From Candidatus Acetothermia bacterium (GTDB lineage: Bacteria; Bipolaricaulota; Bipolaricaulia; RBG-16-55-9; JANLFV01), in the NCBI GenBank assembly GCA_024653345.1, contig JANLFV010000006.1, positions 1 through 64,000 of the forward strand: a stretch of 64,000 nt of DNA. Direction: 5' to 3'. Positions 1-7,587 of the stretch are shown piece after piece. How positions within the stretch are numbered: the stretch's first letter is position 1; each line of letters starts with the position of its first letter. The position numbers and the translations under genes were made by a program. The notes beneath the pieces are model-generated. The model saw nothing but the letters and a program-made list of their open reading frames with translations. It searched no databases and was not told where the DNA came from.

Positions 1-129
1 CCTTGGACCTTACCCCTCCCTAACAGAGGTGTCCAATCCGAGGGGTCCACTACAACGATCGCTCCAATCGGCCTAGATGTTAGGCGACGGCGGTCTCAGA
101 GTCAAGTGGAGCTTCCCTCCATCGCTTAA
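1..129 (+). CDS. Possible 3' end of an unidentified CDS cut by the window edge
   Basis: Frame 1 is open from the first base to a TAA at 127-129 (42 codons) and would encode a polar tail ending LPSIA. I recognise no domain and the piece is too short to show coding bias. It could equally be non-coding DNA upstream of the RNase Z gene. Nothing else is visible in this stretch apart from the -10-like box just after it. Confidence 0.2.
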   Translation, partial: PWTLPLPNRGVQSEGSTTTIAPIGLDVRRRRSQSQVELPSIA

Positions 130-135
130 TATAAT
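130..135 (+). promoter_or_regulatory. -10 box upstream of the RNase Z gene
   Basis: A perfect TATAAT at 130-135 lies 42 nt before the ATG at 178. No convincing -35 hexamer is seen 16-18 nt upstream. Transcription would start near 142. Confidence 0.4.
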
Positions 136-177
136 CTGGCGATCGGCGCCCCGAATCGGGCGACCTTGAGAGCTATC

Positions 178-1023
178 ATGAGACTGATCGCTTACTCCAA
201 GGCCCTCTACTCGACCTGGGTCTACTATAGCCCCGACCGGGCCCTCTTCGATGCCGGGGAGGGGGTGAGCTCTGTCCTGGGGAACAAGTGCTTTGCCATC
301 CGCCATGTCTTCCTCTCCCACGGCCATGCTGACCACATCTCCGGGCTGGTCGGATTAATAAACATAAGGAATAATGCCATGGGGGATACGGAGAAGCCCC
401 TTACCATCTACTACCCCCGGGGGAACTGGCGGGTCTCGGAATTGATGAACTACCTCTGGCGGACGAACCGCCACCTCCGGTATCAACTGGAGTGGGTCCC
501 CTTGAGCGACGGCGAGCGGGTCCAGCTCTTCGGCGGCCGCCTCCCACGGTATGTCGAGGCCTTCAAGACCGTCCACTCCCAGGACGAGCATTCGCTCGGC
601 TACAACATCATCGAAAGGCGGGAGCGGCTGAAGGAGGAATACCGCGCCCTCCCCCAGGAGGAGATCCTCAAGCTGGTCCGCGAGAAGGGCCGGGCGGCGC
701 TGCTCGAGCAATACGATAAGAAGCTCCTGAGCTACGGCGGGGACTCGATCCCCCTCGACCCGCGGAAGGTCGAGGAGACCGATTTGCTCTTGCACGATGT
801 GACCTTCCTCGACGAGGAGGAGCGAAAGGAGTATAAGCACGCCACGCTCGAGGAGGCCCTCGAGGTCGCCCGCCAGGCCCGCGTCCAGCAGGAGCTCTTG
901 GCGATCCACATCTCCTCGAGGTATCAATTCAAGCTCCGCGAGGTCGAGGCCAAGCTGCGGGAGCTGGGCCTCCCCTTCAAGGTCACACTCCTCCCCCCGG
1001 GGAAGGTCCTCAGCCGGGAGTAG
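178..1023 (+). CDS. rnz: Ribonuclease Z-like metallo-beta-lactamase-fold protein
   Basis: Probable tRNA 3'-end processing endonuclease. The binuclear-zinc motif HGHADH lies about residues 48-53 after FLS, as in RNase Z. Further likely ligands are the His in TVHSQDEHS, the Asp in LLHDVTF and the His in AIHISSRY near the C-terminus. The length of 281 residues is close to bacterial RNase Z. I chose the ATG at 178 because GAGAG precedes it; a TTG at 166 is in frame but has no Shine-Dalgarno. Another MBL-fold nuclease is the main alternative. Note that tRNA-Cys in this window lacks an encoded CCA, so an RNase Z substrate exists here. Confidence 0.8.
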   Translation: MRLIAYSKALYSTWVYYSPDRALFDAGEGVSSVLGNKCFAIRHVFLSHGHADHISGLVGLINIRNNAMGDTEKPLTIYYPRGNWRVSELMNYLWRTNRHLRYQLEWVPLSDGERVQLFGGRLPRYVEAFKTVHSQDEHSLGYNIIERRERLKEEYRALPQEEILKLVREKGRAALLEQYDKKLLSYGGDSIPLDPRKVEETDLLLHDVTFLDEEERKEYKHATLEEALEVARQARVQQELLAIHISSRYQFKLREVEAKLRELGLPFKVTLLPPGKVLSRE

Positions 1024-1030
1024 CTCGCGG

Positions 1031-1059
1031 TTGCAGGCTGGTGAACTAGTTAGTAAGAT
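1031..1059 (+). promoter_or_regulatory. Weak candidate promoter for the aminotransferase
   Basis: TTGCAG (1031-1036), a 17-nt spacer, then TAAGAT (1054-1059), 39 nt before the ATG at 1099. Both hexamers are weak (3/6 and 4/6 of consensus), but the spacing matches the stronger promoters in this window. Confidence 0.25.
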
Positions 1060-1098
1060 CAGGCTCCACCTATTCCACTCACGAGGAGGTCTGAATCC

Positions 1099-2397
1099 AT
1101 GAAGGCGGTGAAGACGGCCCTGCCCGGCCCGAGATCGAAGGAATGGATCGCGAAGAAGGAGCGGTATGTCCCTCGAGCTTTCGCCGCGCTGGCCCCATTC
1201 ATCGTGGCCAAGGGCGAGGGAGCGGTGGTCTGGGACCTCGATGGCAACCGCTTCTTGGACTTCACCGGCGGCTGGGGCTGCCTCGCCGTCGGGTATAGCC
1301 ACCCGCGAGTCGTGGCCGCGGTCAAGGAACAAGCCGAGCGGTTCTTGCACACCGACTTCACGGCCATGATGTATGAGCCGTTCATCGCGCTGGCCGAGCG
1401 GCTGAGCGCGCTCGCCCCCGGCCCGACCCCCAAGAAGGCGGCCTTCTTCAACTCCGGCGCCGAGGCGGTGGAGAATGCCGTGAAGATCGCCCGGTTCTAT
1501 ACAAAACGCAAGGCGGTGGTGGTCTTCGAGGGGGCCTTCCACGGCCGGACGCTCCTTGCGATGACCATGACCCACAAGGCCAAGCCCTACAAGGCCGGGT
1601 TCGGGCCGCTCGCCCCGGAGGTCTACCGGATCCCCTTCGTCAATGAGTATCGGTGCGACCTCCCCTTCGCCGAGGTCGAGCGGAAGCTAGTGAGCCTCGT
1701 GGCCCCCGAGGATGTCGCAGCCCTGGTCGTCGAGCCGATCCAGGGCGAGGGCGGGTTCGTCGTCCCCAAGGAGGGCTTCCTCCAGTTCCTGCGCGAGCTG
1801 ACCGAGCGCTATGGGATCGTGCTCGTGGCCGACGAGATCCAGGCCGGGCTCGGCCGGACCGGGCACTCCTTCGCCTGCGAGCACTTCGGGCTCGAGCCGG
1901 ACCTGATCTGCCTGGGGAAGTCGCTCGCCGCCGGGCTCCCCTTGACCGCGGTCGTGGGGAAGGCCGCGATCATGGATAGCGTCCCCGAGGGCGGGATCGG
2001 GGGGACCTTCGCCGGGAACCCCCTCGCCTGCCGCGTGGCCCTCGAGGTCCTGGAGATCATCGAAGAGGAAGGGCTCCTCCAGCGGGCGGAGGAGCTCGGG
2101 CAGCAGATCCTGGACCGGTTCCGCAAGATGCAACAGCGGTTCGACCTGATCGGCGATGTCCGGGGCTTGGGGGCGATGGTGGCGATGGAACTGGTGAAGG
2201 ACCGCGCGACCAAGGAGCCGGCGGCGGCGGAGACGAGCGCGATCATCAGGGAGGCGATCCAGAACGGGCTGGTCCTGGCGAAGGCCGGCCTCTACGGGAA
2301 TGTGATCCGGATGCTCCTCCCACTGGTCACCCCGGAGGAGCAGCTCGAGGAGGGGTTGAACATCTTGGAGAGCGCGATCGCGAGCGTAGTGCGCTAG
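1099..2397 (+). CDS. Class III PLP aminotransferase (4-aminobutyrate / acetylornithine aminotransferase family)
   Basis: PLP-dependent transfer of an omega-amino group to 2-oxoglutarate. Fold-type I class III features are clear: NSGAEAVENAVKIAR (substrate and PLP phosphate loop, about residues 116-130), FHGRT, the VADEIQAGLGRTG segment with the Asp that contacts the PLP ring nitrogen, and the Schiff-base Lys in LGKSLAAGLPL near residue 274. At 432 residues it best resembles GabT-type enzymes, though ornithine or other diamine substrates cannot be excluded. The start is fixed by GAGGAGGT at 1083-1090. The gene converges on the lon-like gene, and the two stop codons share a CTAG. Confidence 0.85.
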   Translation: MKAVKTALPGPRSKEWIAKKERYVPRAFAALAPFIVAKGEGAVVWDLDGNRFLDFTGGWGCLAVGYSHPRVVAAVKEQAERFLHTDFTAMMYEPFIALAERLSALAPGPTPKKAAFFNSGAEAVENAVKIARFYTKRKAVVVFEGAFHGRTLLAMTMTHKAKPYKAGFGPLAPEVYRIPFVNEYRCDLPFAEVERKLVSLVAPEDVAALVVEPIQGEGGFVVPKEGFLQFLRELTERYGIVLVADEIQAGLGRTGHSFACEHFGLEPDLICLGKSLAAGLPLTAVVGKAAIMDSVPEGGIGGTFAGNPLACRVALEVLEIIEEEGLLQRAEELGQQILDRFRKMQQRFDLIGDVRGLGAMVAMELVKDRATKEPAAAETSAIIREAIQNGLVLAKAGLYGNVIRMLLPLVTPEEQLEEGLNILESAIASVVR

Positions 2398-4778
2398 CCG
2401 GGCTTCTCTTCCTTCTCCTCGGCCTTGAGGCTCGCGGCGATCTGGCGGAGCCGCCGCTCGACCTTCGCGTAGACACTCCCCCGCTCGAACTTCCCGTTCT
2501 TCAGCCGCCGCCCGGCCTTCAGCCCGGTGAGGAGCTCGATCCCCTCATCGACGGTCTCGATGGCCCAAATGTGGAACTTCCCCTCTCGGACCGCCTCGAT
2601 CACCTCACCGGAGAGCATCAGGTTCTGCACATTCTTCTCGGGGATGATCACCCCCTGATGGCCGTTCAGTCCCTTCAGCTTGCAGGTCTTGAAGAAGCCC
2701 TCGATCTTCTCGTTCACCCCCCCGATCGGCTGGATCTCGCCCTTCTGGTCGAGCGAGCCGGTGACGGCGATGCTCTGCTTGAGCGGGACGCCGGAGAGGG
2801 CCGAGAGGAGGACGAAGGCCTCGGTGGCCGAGGCGCTATCCCCGTCGATCTCGGAGTAGCTCTGCTCGAAGGTGATCGAGGCCGAGAGGCTGAGGGGCTT
2901 GTGCTGGGCAAAGTGCTCCCCGAGCCAGCCCTTCAAGATTAGCAAGCCCTTGGTGTGGATCTTCCCCGAGAGCTCGGCCTCCCGCTCGATGTTCGTCACC
3001 CCATCCTTCCCGGCGAAGACGTTGGCCGTGATCCGGGTCGGCCGGCCGAAGGAGAAGTCCCCCAGCTCGTAGACCGCTAGGCCGTTCACCTGCCCGACCT
3101 TCGCCCCATCGACCTCCACGACCAGCTCCCCACGGGCGATCATCTCCTGGAGCTTCTCCTCGATGAGGTTGCTCCGGTAGTGCTTCTCCTGGACTGCGCG
3201 CTCGACATGCTCCGCCGTCACATACTTTGCCCCCTCGCGCTCGGCGCAGTAGCTCGCCTCGCGGATGATCGCCATGATGTCGGAGAAGCGCGCGGAGAGC
3301 TTCCGCTGATCCTCCGCCAGCTCCGTAGCATACTCGACGACGCGAGCCACGCCCGTCCGGTCGAAGTCCCGCAGCCCCGGCCGCTCGAGGACCCGCGCGC
3401 GGATGAACGGCCCGAACTTCTTCACATACTTCTCGTCCCAGTCCATCTCGGAGTCGAACTCGCTCTTGATCTTGAAGAACTCCTGGAAGTCCTCGTCGAA
3501 TGCCTGGAGGATGGCGTAGAGCTCGTGGCCGCCGACGATGATCAGCTTCACCTGGAGTGGGATCGGCTCAGGCCGGAGCCCCTCGGTCGCGGTGAAGCCG
3601 AGCACGGTCGCCGGGTCCTCGATCGTGATCATCCCCGACTTGAGCGCCACCTTCAGGGCCTCCCAGGAGAGGGGGTTCCGGAAGAGGTTGTTCGCATTGA
3701 GCACGAGATAGCCCCCGTTGGCCCGGTGGAGCGCGCCGGGCTTGATCATGGTGAAGTCGGTCGTCAGGACGCCGAGCGCCACGCGTCGCTCGACCTTCCC
3801 GAAGAGGTTGGGGTAGGTGGCGTTCTCCTCCACGACCACCGGTGCGCCGGCGAGCTTGGAGTTGTCCACCAGGACATTGACCTCATACCGCCTCAGCTCC
3901 TCGCTCGGACCGGCCCCCTCGGCCTCGCCCCTCTCGGCGATGAACATCCCCAGGTTGGTCAAGATGTCCTCCTGCACTTCCTCGAGGAACTGGGCGACGC
4001 GGGGCTCCTCTCCGTAAGCCTCCTTGAGCGCGGCGATCTTCGGCTCGACGGCGAAGGCCGCCACCTCGCGGTTCAACTCCTCCAGCCGGAAAGCGCGCTC
4101 CTCCTCCAGCGCCCCGGCCCGGCGGATCGTCTCCTCGATCTGGAGGCGGACCTCGTGGTGGCGCTCCTCCAACGCGCGGCGCTCTGCCTCGCTCAATTGC
4201 TTATACTCCTCCTCCGTCATCGGCTTCCCTGCGACGAGGGGGATGCTGTTGATCCCGATCGGGGTCCGCTGCAGGGCGAAGCCGGCCTTCCGCGCCCGCC
4301 GCTCCAGCTCGCCGAAGAGCGCCTCTCTCTTCTCGTTCACCGCCTCGTCGATCCCCCGCTTCCGCTCCTGATACTCCTCGCTCTTGAAGGCCGTGGGGAT
4401 GTCCCGCCGGAGGAGCTCGATCAGCTTGCTCATGTCCGCCCTGAGGCGGCTCCCCTTCTTCGGCGGGAGGAGAAGGTAGCGGGGTGTATAGGGATCGGCG
4501 AAGTTGTGGACATAGCAGATGTCGGGCGGGCGGGGCTCCTTGGCACTCACCCGCTCGAGGAAGGAGCGGACGATCGACATCTTCCCCGTCCCGGGCCCCC
4601 CGGCGACATAGATGTTGTAACGCGGGTCCTTGATCCCGAGGCCCCACTCCAGGGCCCGGACCGCCCGCTGTTGGCCGATCACCTCGCGGAGCGGCTCGAG
4701 CTCCGCCGTGGTCTTGAACTCGAAGAAGGATCTCGCGTCGCACCTGCGGCGCAACTCCTCAGGACGCAGCTCGCGCAT
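2394..4778 (-). CDS. Lon-family (S16) AAA+ protease, LonB/YcbZ type
   Basis: ATP-dependent serine-lysine protease. The N-terminal AAA-type region holds a Walker A-like GGPGTGK near residues 59-65 and the CYVHNF segment typical of the YcbZ-like AAA_32 group. The C-terminal S16 domain has the catalytic Ser in DGDSASATE (about residue 646) and Lys in GGVNEKIEGF (about 689). There is no N-terminal LON substrate domain and no obvious membrane span, so it is not canonical LonA. I place the start at the ATG 4778, preceded by AGGAGGG; the upstream in-frame start at 4838 lies inside the promoter. The protein is 794 residues. Confidence 0.9.
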   Translation of the reverse strand: MRELRPEELRRRCDARSFFEFKTTAELEPLREVIGQQRAVRALEWGLGIKDPRYNIYVAGGPGTGKMSIVRSFLERVSAKEPRPPDICYVHNFADPYTPRYLLLPPKKGSRLRADMSKLIELLRRDIPTAFKSEEYQERKRGIDEAVNEKREALFGELERRARKAGFALQRTPIGINSIPLVAGKPMTEEEYKQLSEAERRALEERHHEVRLQIEETIRRAGALEEERAFRLEELNREVAAFAVEPKIAALKEAYGEEPRVAQFLEEVQEDILTNLGMFIAERGEAEGAGPSEELRRYEVNVLVDNSKLAGAPVVVEENATYPNLFGKVERRVALGVLTTDFTMIKPGALHRANGGYLVLNANNLFRNPLSWEALKVALKSGMITIEDPATVLGFTATEGLRPEPIPLQVKLIIVGGHELYAILQAFDEDFQEFFKIKSEFDSEMDWDEKYVKKFGPFIRARVLERPGLRDFDRTGVARVVEYATELAEDQRKLSARFSDIMAIIREASYCAEREGAKYVTAEHVERAVQEKHYRSNLIEEKLQEMIARGELVVEVDGAKVGQVNGLAVYELGDFSFGRPTRITANVFAGKDGVTNIEREAELSGKIHTKGLLILKGWLGEHFAQHKPLSLSASITFEQSYSEIDGDSASATEAFVLLSALSGVPLKQSIAVTGSLDQKGEIQPIGGVNEKIEGFFKTCKLKGLNGHQGVIIPEKNVQNLMLSGEVIEAVREGKFHIWAIETVDEGIELLTGLKAGRRLKNGKFERGSVYAKVERRLRQIAASLKAEEKEEKPG

Positions 4779-4809
4779 CTCTGCCCTCCTGATCGGGATT
4801 CGTCCCAAG

Positions 4810-4838
4810 AGAATAGCAAACCCGGCCTGGCCGGGCAA
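4810..4838 (-). promoter_or_regulatory. Candidate lon promoter with a palindrome in its spacer
   Basis: On the minus strand: TTGCCC (4838-4833), a 17-nt spacer, then TATTCT (4815-4810) preceded by TGC (extended -10). Predicted start about 4803, 25 nt before the ATG. The perfect inverted repeat CCCGGCC-T-GGCCGGG (4821-4835) overlaps the -35 and fills most of the spacer, so it could be an operator. That role is inferred from position only. Confidence 0.4.
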
Positions 4839-4850
4839 GGTGAAGAAGGA

Positions 4851-4874
4851 GAGGGCCCCCGAAGCAGGGCCCTC
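4851..4874 (-). terminator. Hairpin downstream of the PKD-protein operon
   Basis: GAGGGCCC and GGGCCCTC form an 8-bp stem with an 8-nt loop, about 30 nt past the stop of the last PKD gene. On the minus strand it is followed by pyrimidine-rich TCCTTCTTC, not a clean T-run, so it is a weak intrinsic terminator. Confidence 0.45.
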
Positions 4875-4902
4875 CCCTGTGACTGCGCAGCCACGGTGCA
4901 GG

Positions 4903-5649
4903 CTAGAGGACCTGCACCTCTACATCTTTGGGGATCGGGAGCCTGAAGCGCGGGGAGAAGCTGCTCACGAAGCCCTCGATCTTGTATAGGCCCCGCGGCG
5001 CGCTCCCCGGGACTTCCACTTCATAGACGATCCTCAACCGATCCCCGAAGGAGGCCTCGTTAGCCCAAAGCCATTGATACTCACCCTTCTCGGCGTCGAA
5101 GTGCGGCTCGCTGTTCGTCGCCCCCCCGTTCTCCACGGCCCGCAGCCGCCAGCCGGTCGGGGGCTTGATCGCCAGCCCCGGTCCGCGGACGGTCTCGCGG
5201 AAGACGAGCTCGACCACGACCTTGAGCTGCTGGCCCGGAAGGACGCGGTTGGGGGCGAGCGGCGCGAAAATGGTCTGGCAGACACCAGCCGGAGCCGCGG
5301 GCGAAGCCGCGCTCACCGTGATCTCTCTCGTCCCGACGGCTGTCGCGCCACCGTCGTCCGTTACGCGGAGCGAGACCCTGTAGCTCCCGCCAGCATCGTA
5401 GACCCAGTTGTATCGCGGGAACTCAGAGGCCCGCTCGAAGGCCCCGTCGCCGTTAAAGTCCCACTCATACCGGACGATCCGGCCGTCCGGGTCGCTCGAG
5501 CTCGAGCCGTCGAAGGTCACGATGTCGTTGGCCGTCGGGCTGCCGGGAGCGTAGCTGAAGTCGGCCTGTGGCGAGCTGTTCGAGCCGGCGTAGAGGCTCA
5601 CGGCCCCTAGGGCGCAGACGACCACTGCTAGGCAGAGCCTAAGCTTCAT
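4903..5649 (-). CDS. Secreted PKD-domain protein, 248 aa
   Basis: The N-terminal hydrophobic segment (residues 1-21) is a likely signal peptide. Residues about 27-114 form a PKD domain with the FDGSSSSDPDG...YEWDFNGDG pattern and a VTDDGG strand. Residues about 120-248 form an Ig-like domain (LPGQ, PTGWRL, QWLWAN, YEVEVPG) that matches the first half of a module repeated in the two upstream proteins. It lacks the helical, cysteine-paired second half. It is the last gene of a three-gene run; the previous stop TGA is embedded in the Shine-Dalgarno of this gene (13-nt gap). Function is unknown; a surface or matrix role is inferred. Confidence 0.8.
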   Translation of the reverse strand: MKLRLCLAVVVCALGAVSLYAGSNSSPQADFSYAPGSPTANDIVTFDGSSSSDPDGRIVRYEWDFNGDGAFERASEFPRYNWVYDAGGSYRVSLRVTDDGGATAVGTREITVSAASPAAPAGVCQTIFAPLAPNRVLPGQQLKVVVELVFRETVRGPGLAIKPPTGWRLRAVENGGATNSEPHFDAEKGEYQWLWANEASFGDRLRIVYEVEVPGSAPRGLYKIEGFVSSFSPRFRLPIPKDVEVQVL

Positions 5650-5662
5650 CGGACTCTCCTCA

Positions 5663-7567
5663 TCAGGGCAGCGACTCGTAGACCGGCGTCTCGGTCAGCC
5701 AGTAGGCGATCAACTCCTCCATCGTCTGGAGGTCGATCTTCTTCTCACAGCTGTGAGGGACCTCTTCCCCAGCCAGCCACCAGGCGACGGCCTGCTGGAT
5801 CTGGGGGAAGGTGATCTTGTCCCCGAGCTGGATGTTGAACTCGTCCTTCTCCGTATCCCAGCGGGAGATGACCCAGCTGATGGGGAGGCACTCGCTCACT
5901 TTCACCTGGCTCTCGCCCAGCACCGCCGCCTCGAAACCCGGGGAGGCGCTGCTGATGTTGCCGCTGAGGCTGTAGATGTCGATCGCAGCATCGGCAGGGA
6001 CGGCCACATCGTAGACGATCTTCTTCACCGTCCCGGCAGGGATCTTCCCCACGAGCAGCCACTGCACGGCGCTGGCGTGATAGGTGAACCCGTCGTTCTC
6101 CCGCGGGGTGACCTTCCACCCCTCGGGCAGGTTCTCGTCGAGCCCGAGACCGTTGAGGTCGATGTTGATCGCGATGGTCACCGTGACCTGGAAGGTCTGG
6201 CCGGGGAGTGTCCGGTCGACATGCAGATAGGTATTGATCTCGCGGGTCACGCTCGCCTTGACGGTGAAGACCGTAAGCCGGGCGCAGTAAGGCGCAGAGG
6301 AGGCGCCGTCGTCGTCGGTGACGGTCAGGCAGACTTCATACTCTCCGTCCCGGCCGTAGCGATGGCGCGGATGCTGCTCGTTCGAGCGAGTCCCGTCGCC
6401 GAAGTCCCACCGCCAGGCCACGATCGTCCCATCCGGATCAGATGAGAGGTCCGTGAAGGCCACATCGTCCGCGGCGCTCGGCTCACGGGGCGAGAACTGG
6501 AAGTTCGCCTCTGGCGCGGCGTTCGGTCCGCGGACGGTAATCGTGAGCGGAGGAAGCTCCAGCCGCTGCTGCCGGTGGCGGAAGTCGTTGAACGTCACCT
6601 GCGGAGGCTCAGCGTCGATCTGCATCGCGACCCTCCGCCCGGAGATAGGCCGGGCGTAGGCCACCTCGAAGGAGGCGCACCAGCTCTCCCCGACGGGCAG
6701 CTCCGCCAGGCTCCACTCCAGGACGGTCGTCTCCCCGCGGCGCACCTCGCGGCTCGGCGGATTGGCCAGGGCCCGATAGGTGAACCCCGCGGCCAGCGTC
6801 CGGGTGACGGTGATCTCCGTCCCGACGAGGTCCCGATAGAGGGCCTCGAAGATCTGGTCCAGCGCTTCCTCATCGGGCTTGGCGAAGAAGAGCCCGCCGG
6901 TCAGGCCGACGATCTCGGGGAGGCTCGGCTCGAGGTAGCTCCCGATTCCCAGGGCGTAGATGATGATCCCGTTCCGCGCGGCGATCTCCGCCTGGGGGAG
7001 CGGCTCCCGGCCGGTGTTGCTCCGCCCGTTGATGAGCAGGATCTCGACCAGGACCGCATCGTCGCGGCCGTGCTGGATCAGCTCGAGATTCGCGGCTGCC
7101 AGCCCCTCACCGAGGCCGGTCTTGCCCGCATTCTGCAGCCGGCGCAGTTGGGCCGCGACCGCGCTCTTGTCCGAGGTGAGGGGAACATCGAGGCTGGCCG
7201 TGTCTGCGAACGAGACGAGCGCCACGCGGTCCTCCGGTCCCAGCCGGGCCAGGATCTGGTCCCCCAGCCTCCGGACCGCGGTGATGTCCGAGCTGGCCGA
7301 GCGGTCGGCTACCAGGACCAGATCCAGGGCGAAGAGCTGATCCCGCAAGGCGCGCAGCGTCAGGGTGACGATCGCGCGGTCCGGCTGGCCCGCGCCCTGG
7401 GAGTAGATCGCCTCGGGGCTGATCGCTTGCTCGAACCCGATGAGGGGGGCCGGCCCTTGGGCGTTGAGGCCGAGGCTCAAGCTGAGCAGGACGATGAGCG
7501 CGCCCGCGACCGCAACTCTCCTCAGAACTGCCATCCTCCTTATCTCCATTTTCGCTCTCCCTTCCAT
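5663..7567 (-). CDS. Secreted von Willebrand A + PKD protein with C-terminal repeat module
   Basis: A signal peptide (hydrophobic VAVAGALIVLLSLSL) is followed by a VWA domain at about residues 90-260 of the longest frame. The MIDAS DxSxS reads DRSAS; the usual TDG/SDG segment reads INGRS, so the metal site may be altered. A PKD domain lies at about 358-441 (DFGDGT, VTDDDG). Residues about 446-639 carry the module shared with the 719-aa neighbour: an Ig-like half (GLGLDENLPEGW) and a helical half (CLPI...EVPHSC...MEELIAYWL). I prefer the ATG at 7567, preceded by AAGGAGA; a TTG at 7591 would overlap the upstream stop. Role unknown, possibly adhesion or assembly at the cell surface. Confidence 0.8.
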   Translation of the reverse strand: MEGRAKMEIRRMAVLRRVAVAGALIVLLSLSLGLNAQGPAPLIGFEQAISPEAIYSQGAGQPDRAIVTLTLRALRDQLFALDLVLVADRSASSDITAVRRLGDQILARLGPEDRVALVSFADTASLDVPLTSDKSAVAAQLRRLQNAGKTGLGEGLAAANLELIQHGRDDAVLVEILLINGRSNTGREPLPQAEIAARNGIIIYALGIGSYLEPSLPEIVGLTGGLFFAKPDEEALDQIFEALYRDLVGTEITVTRTLAAGFTYRALANPPSREVRRGETTVLEWSLAELPVGESWCASFEVAYARPISGRRVAMQIDAEPPQVTFNDFRHRQQRLELPPLTITVRGPNAAPEANFQFSPREPSAADDVAFTDLSSDPDGTIVAWRWDFGDGTRSNEQHPRHRYGRDGEYEVCLTVTDDDGASSAPYCARLTVFTVKASVTREINTYLHVDRTLPGQTFQVTVTIAINIDLNGLGLDENLPEGWKVTPRENDGFTYHASAVQWLLVGKIPAGTVKKIVYDVAVPADAAIDIYSLSGNISSASPGFEAAVLGESQVKVSECLPISWVISRWDTEKDEFNIQLGDKITFPQIQQAVAWWLAGEEVPHSCEKKIDLQTMEELIAYWLTETPVYESLP

Positions 7568-7587
7568 CGCTCTCTCCTTATCCCTCA

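Noticed and set aside
355-1575. 406-codon open frame on the minus strand across the RNase Z and aminotransferase genes
   Set aside because: It is antisense to two well-supported genes; long shadow frames are common in this G+C-rich DNA and the translation matches no family.
3180-4946. 588-codon open frame on the plus strand
   Set aside because: Fully antisense to the Lon-family gene; low-complexity Leu/Arg/Asp-rich translation with no domain.
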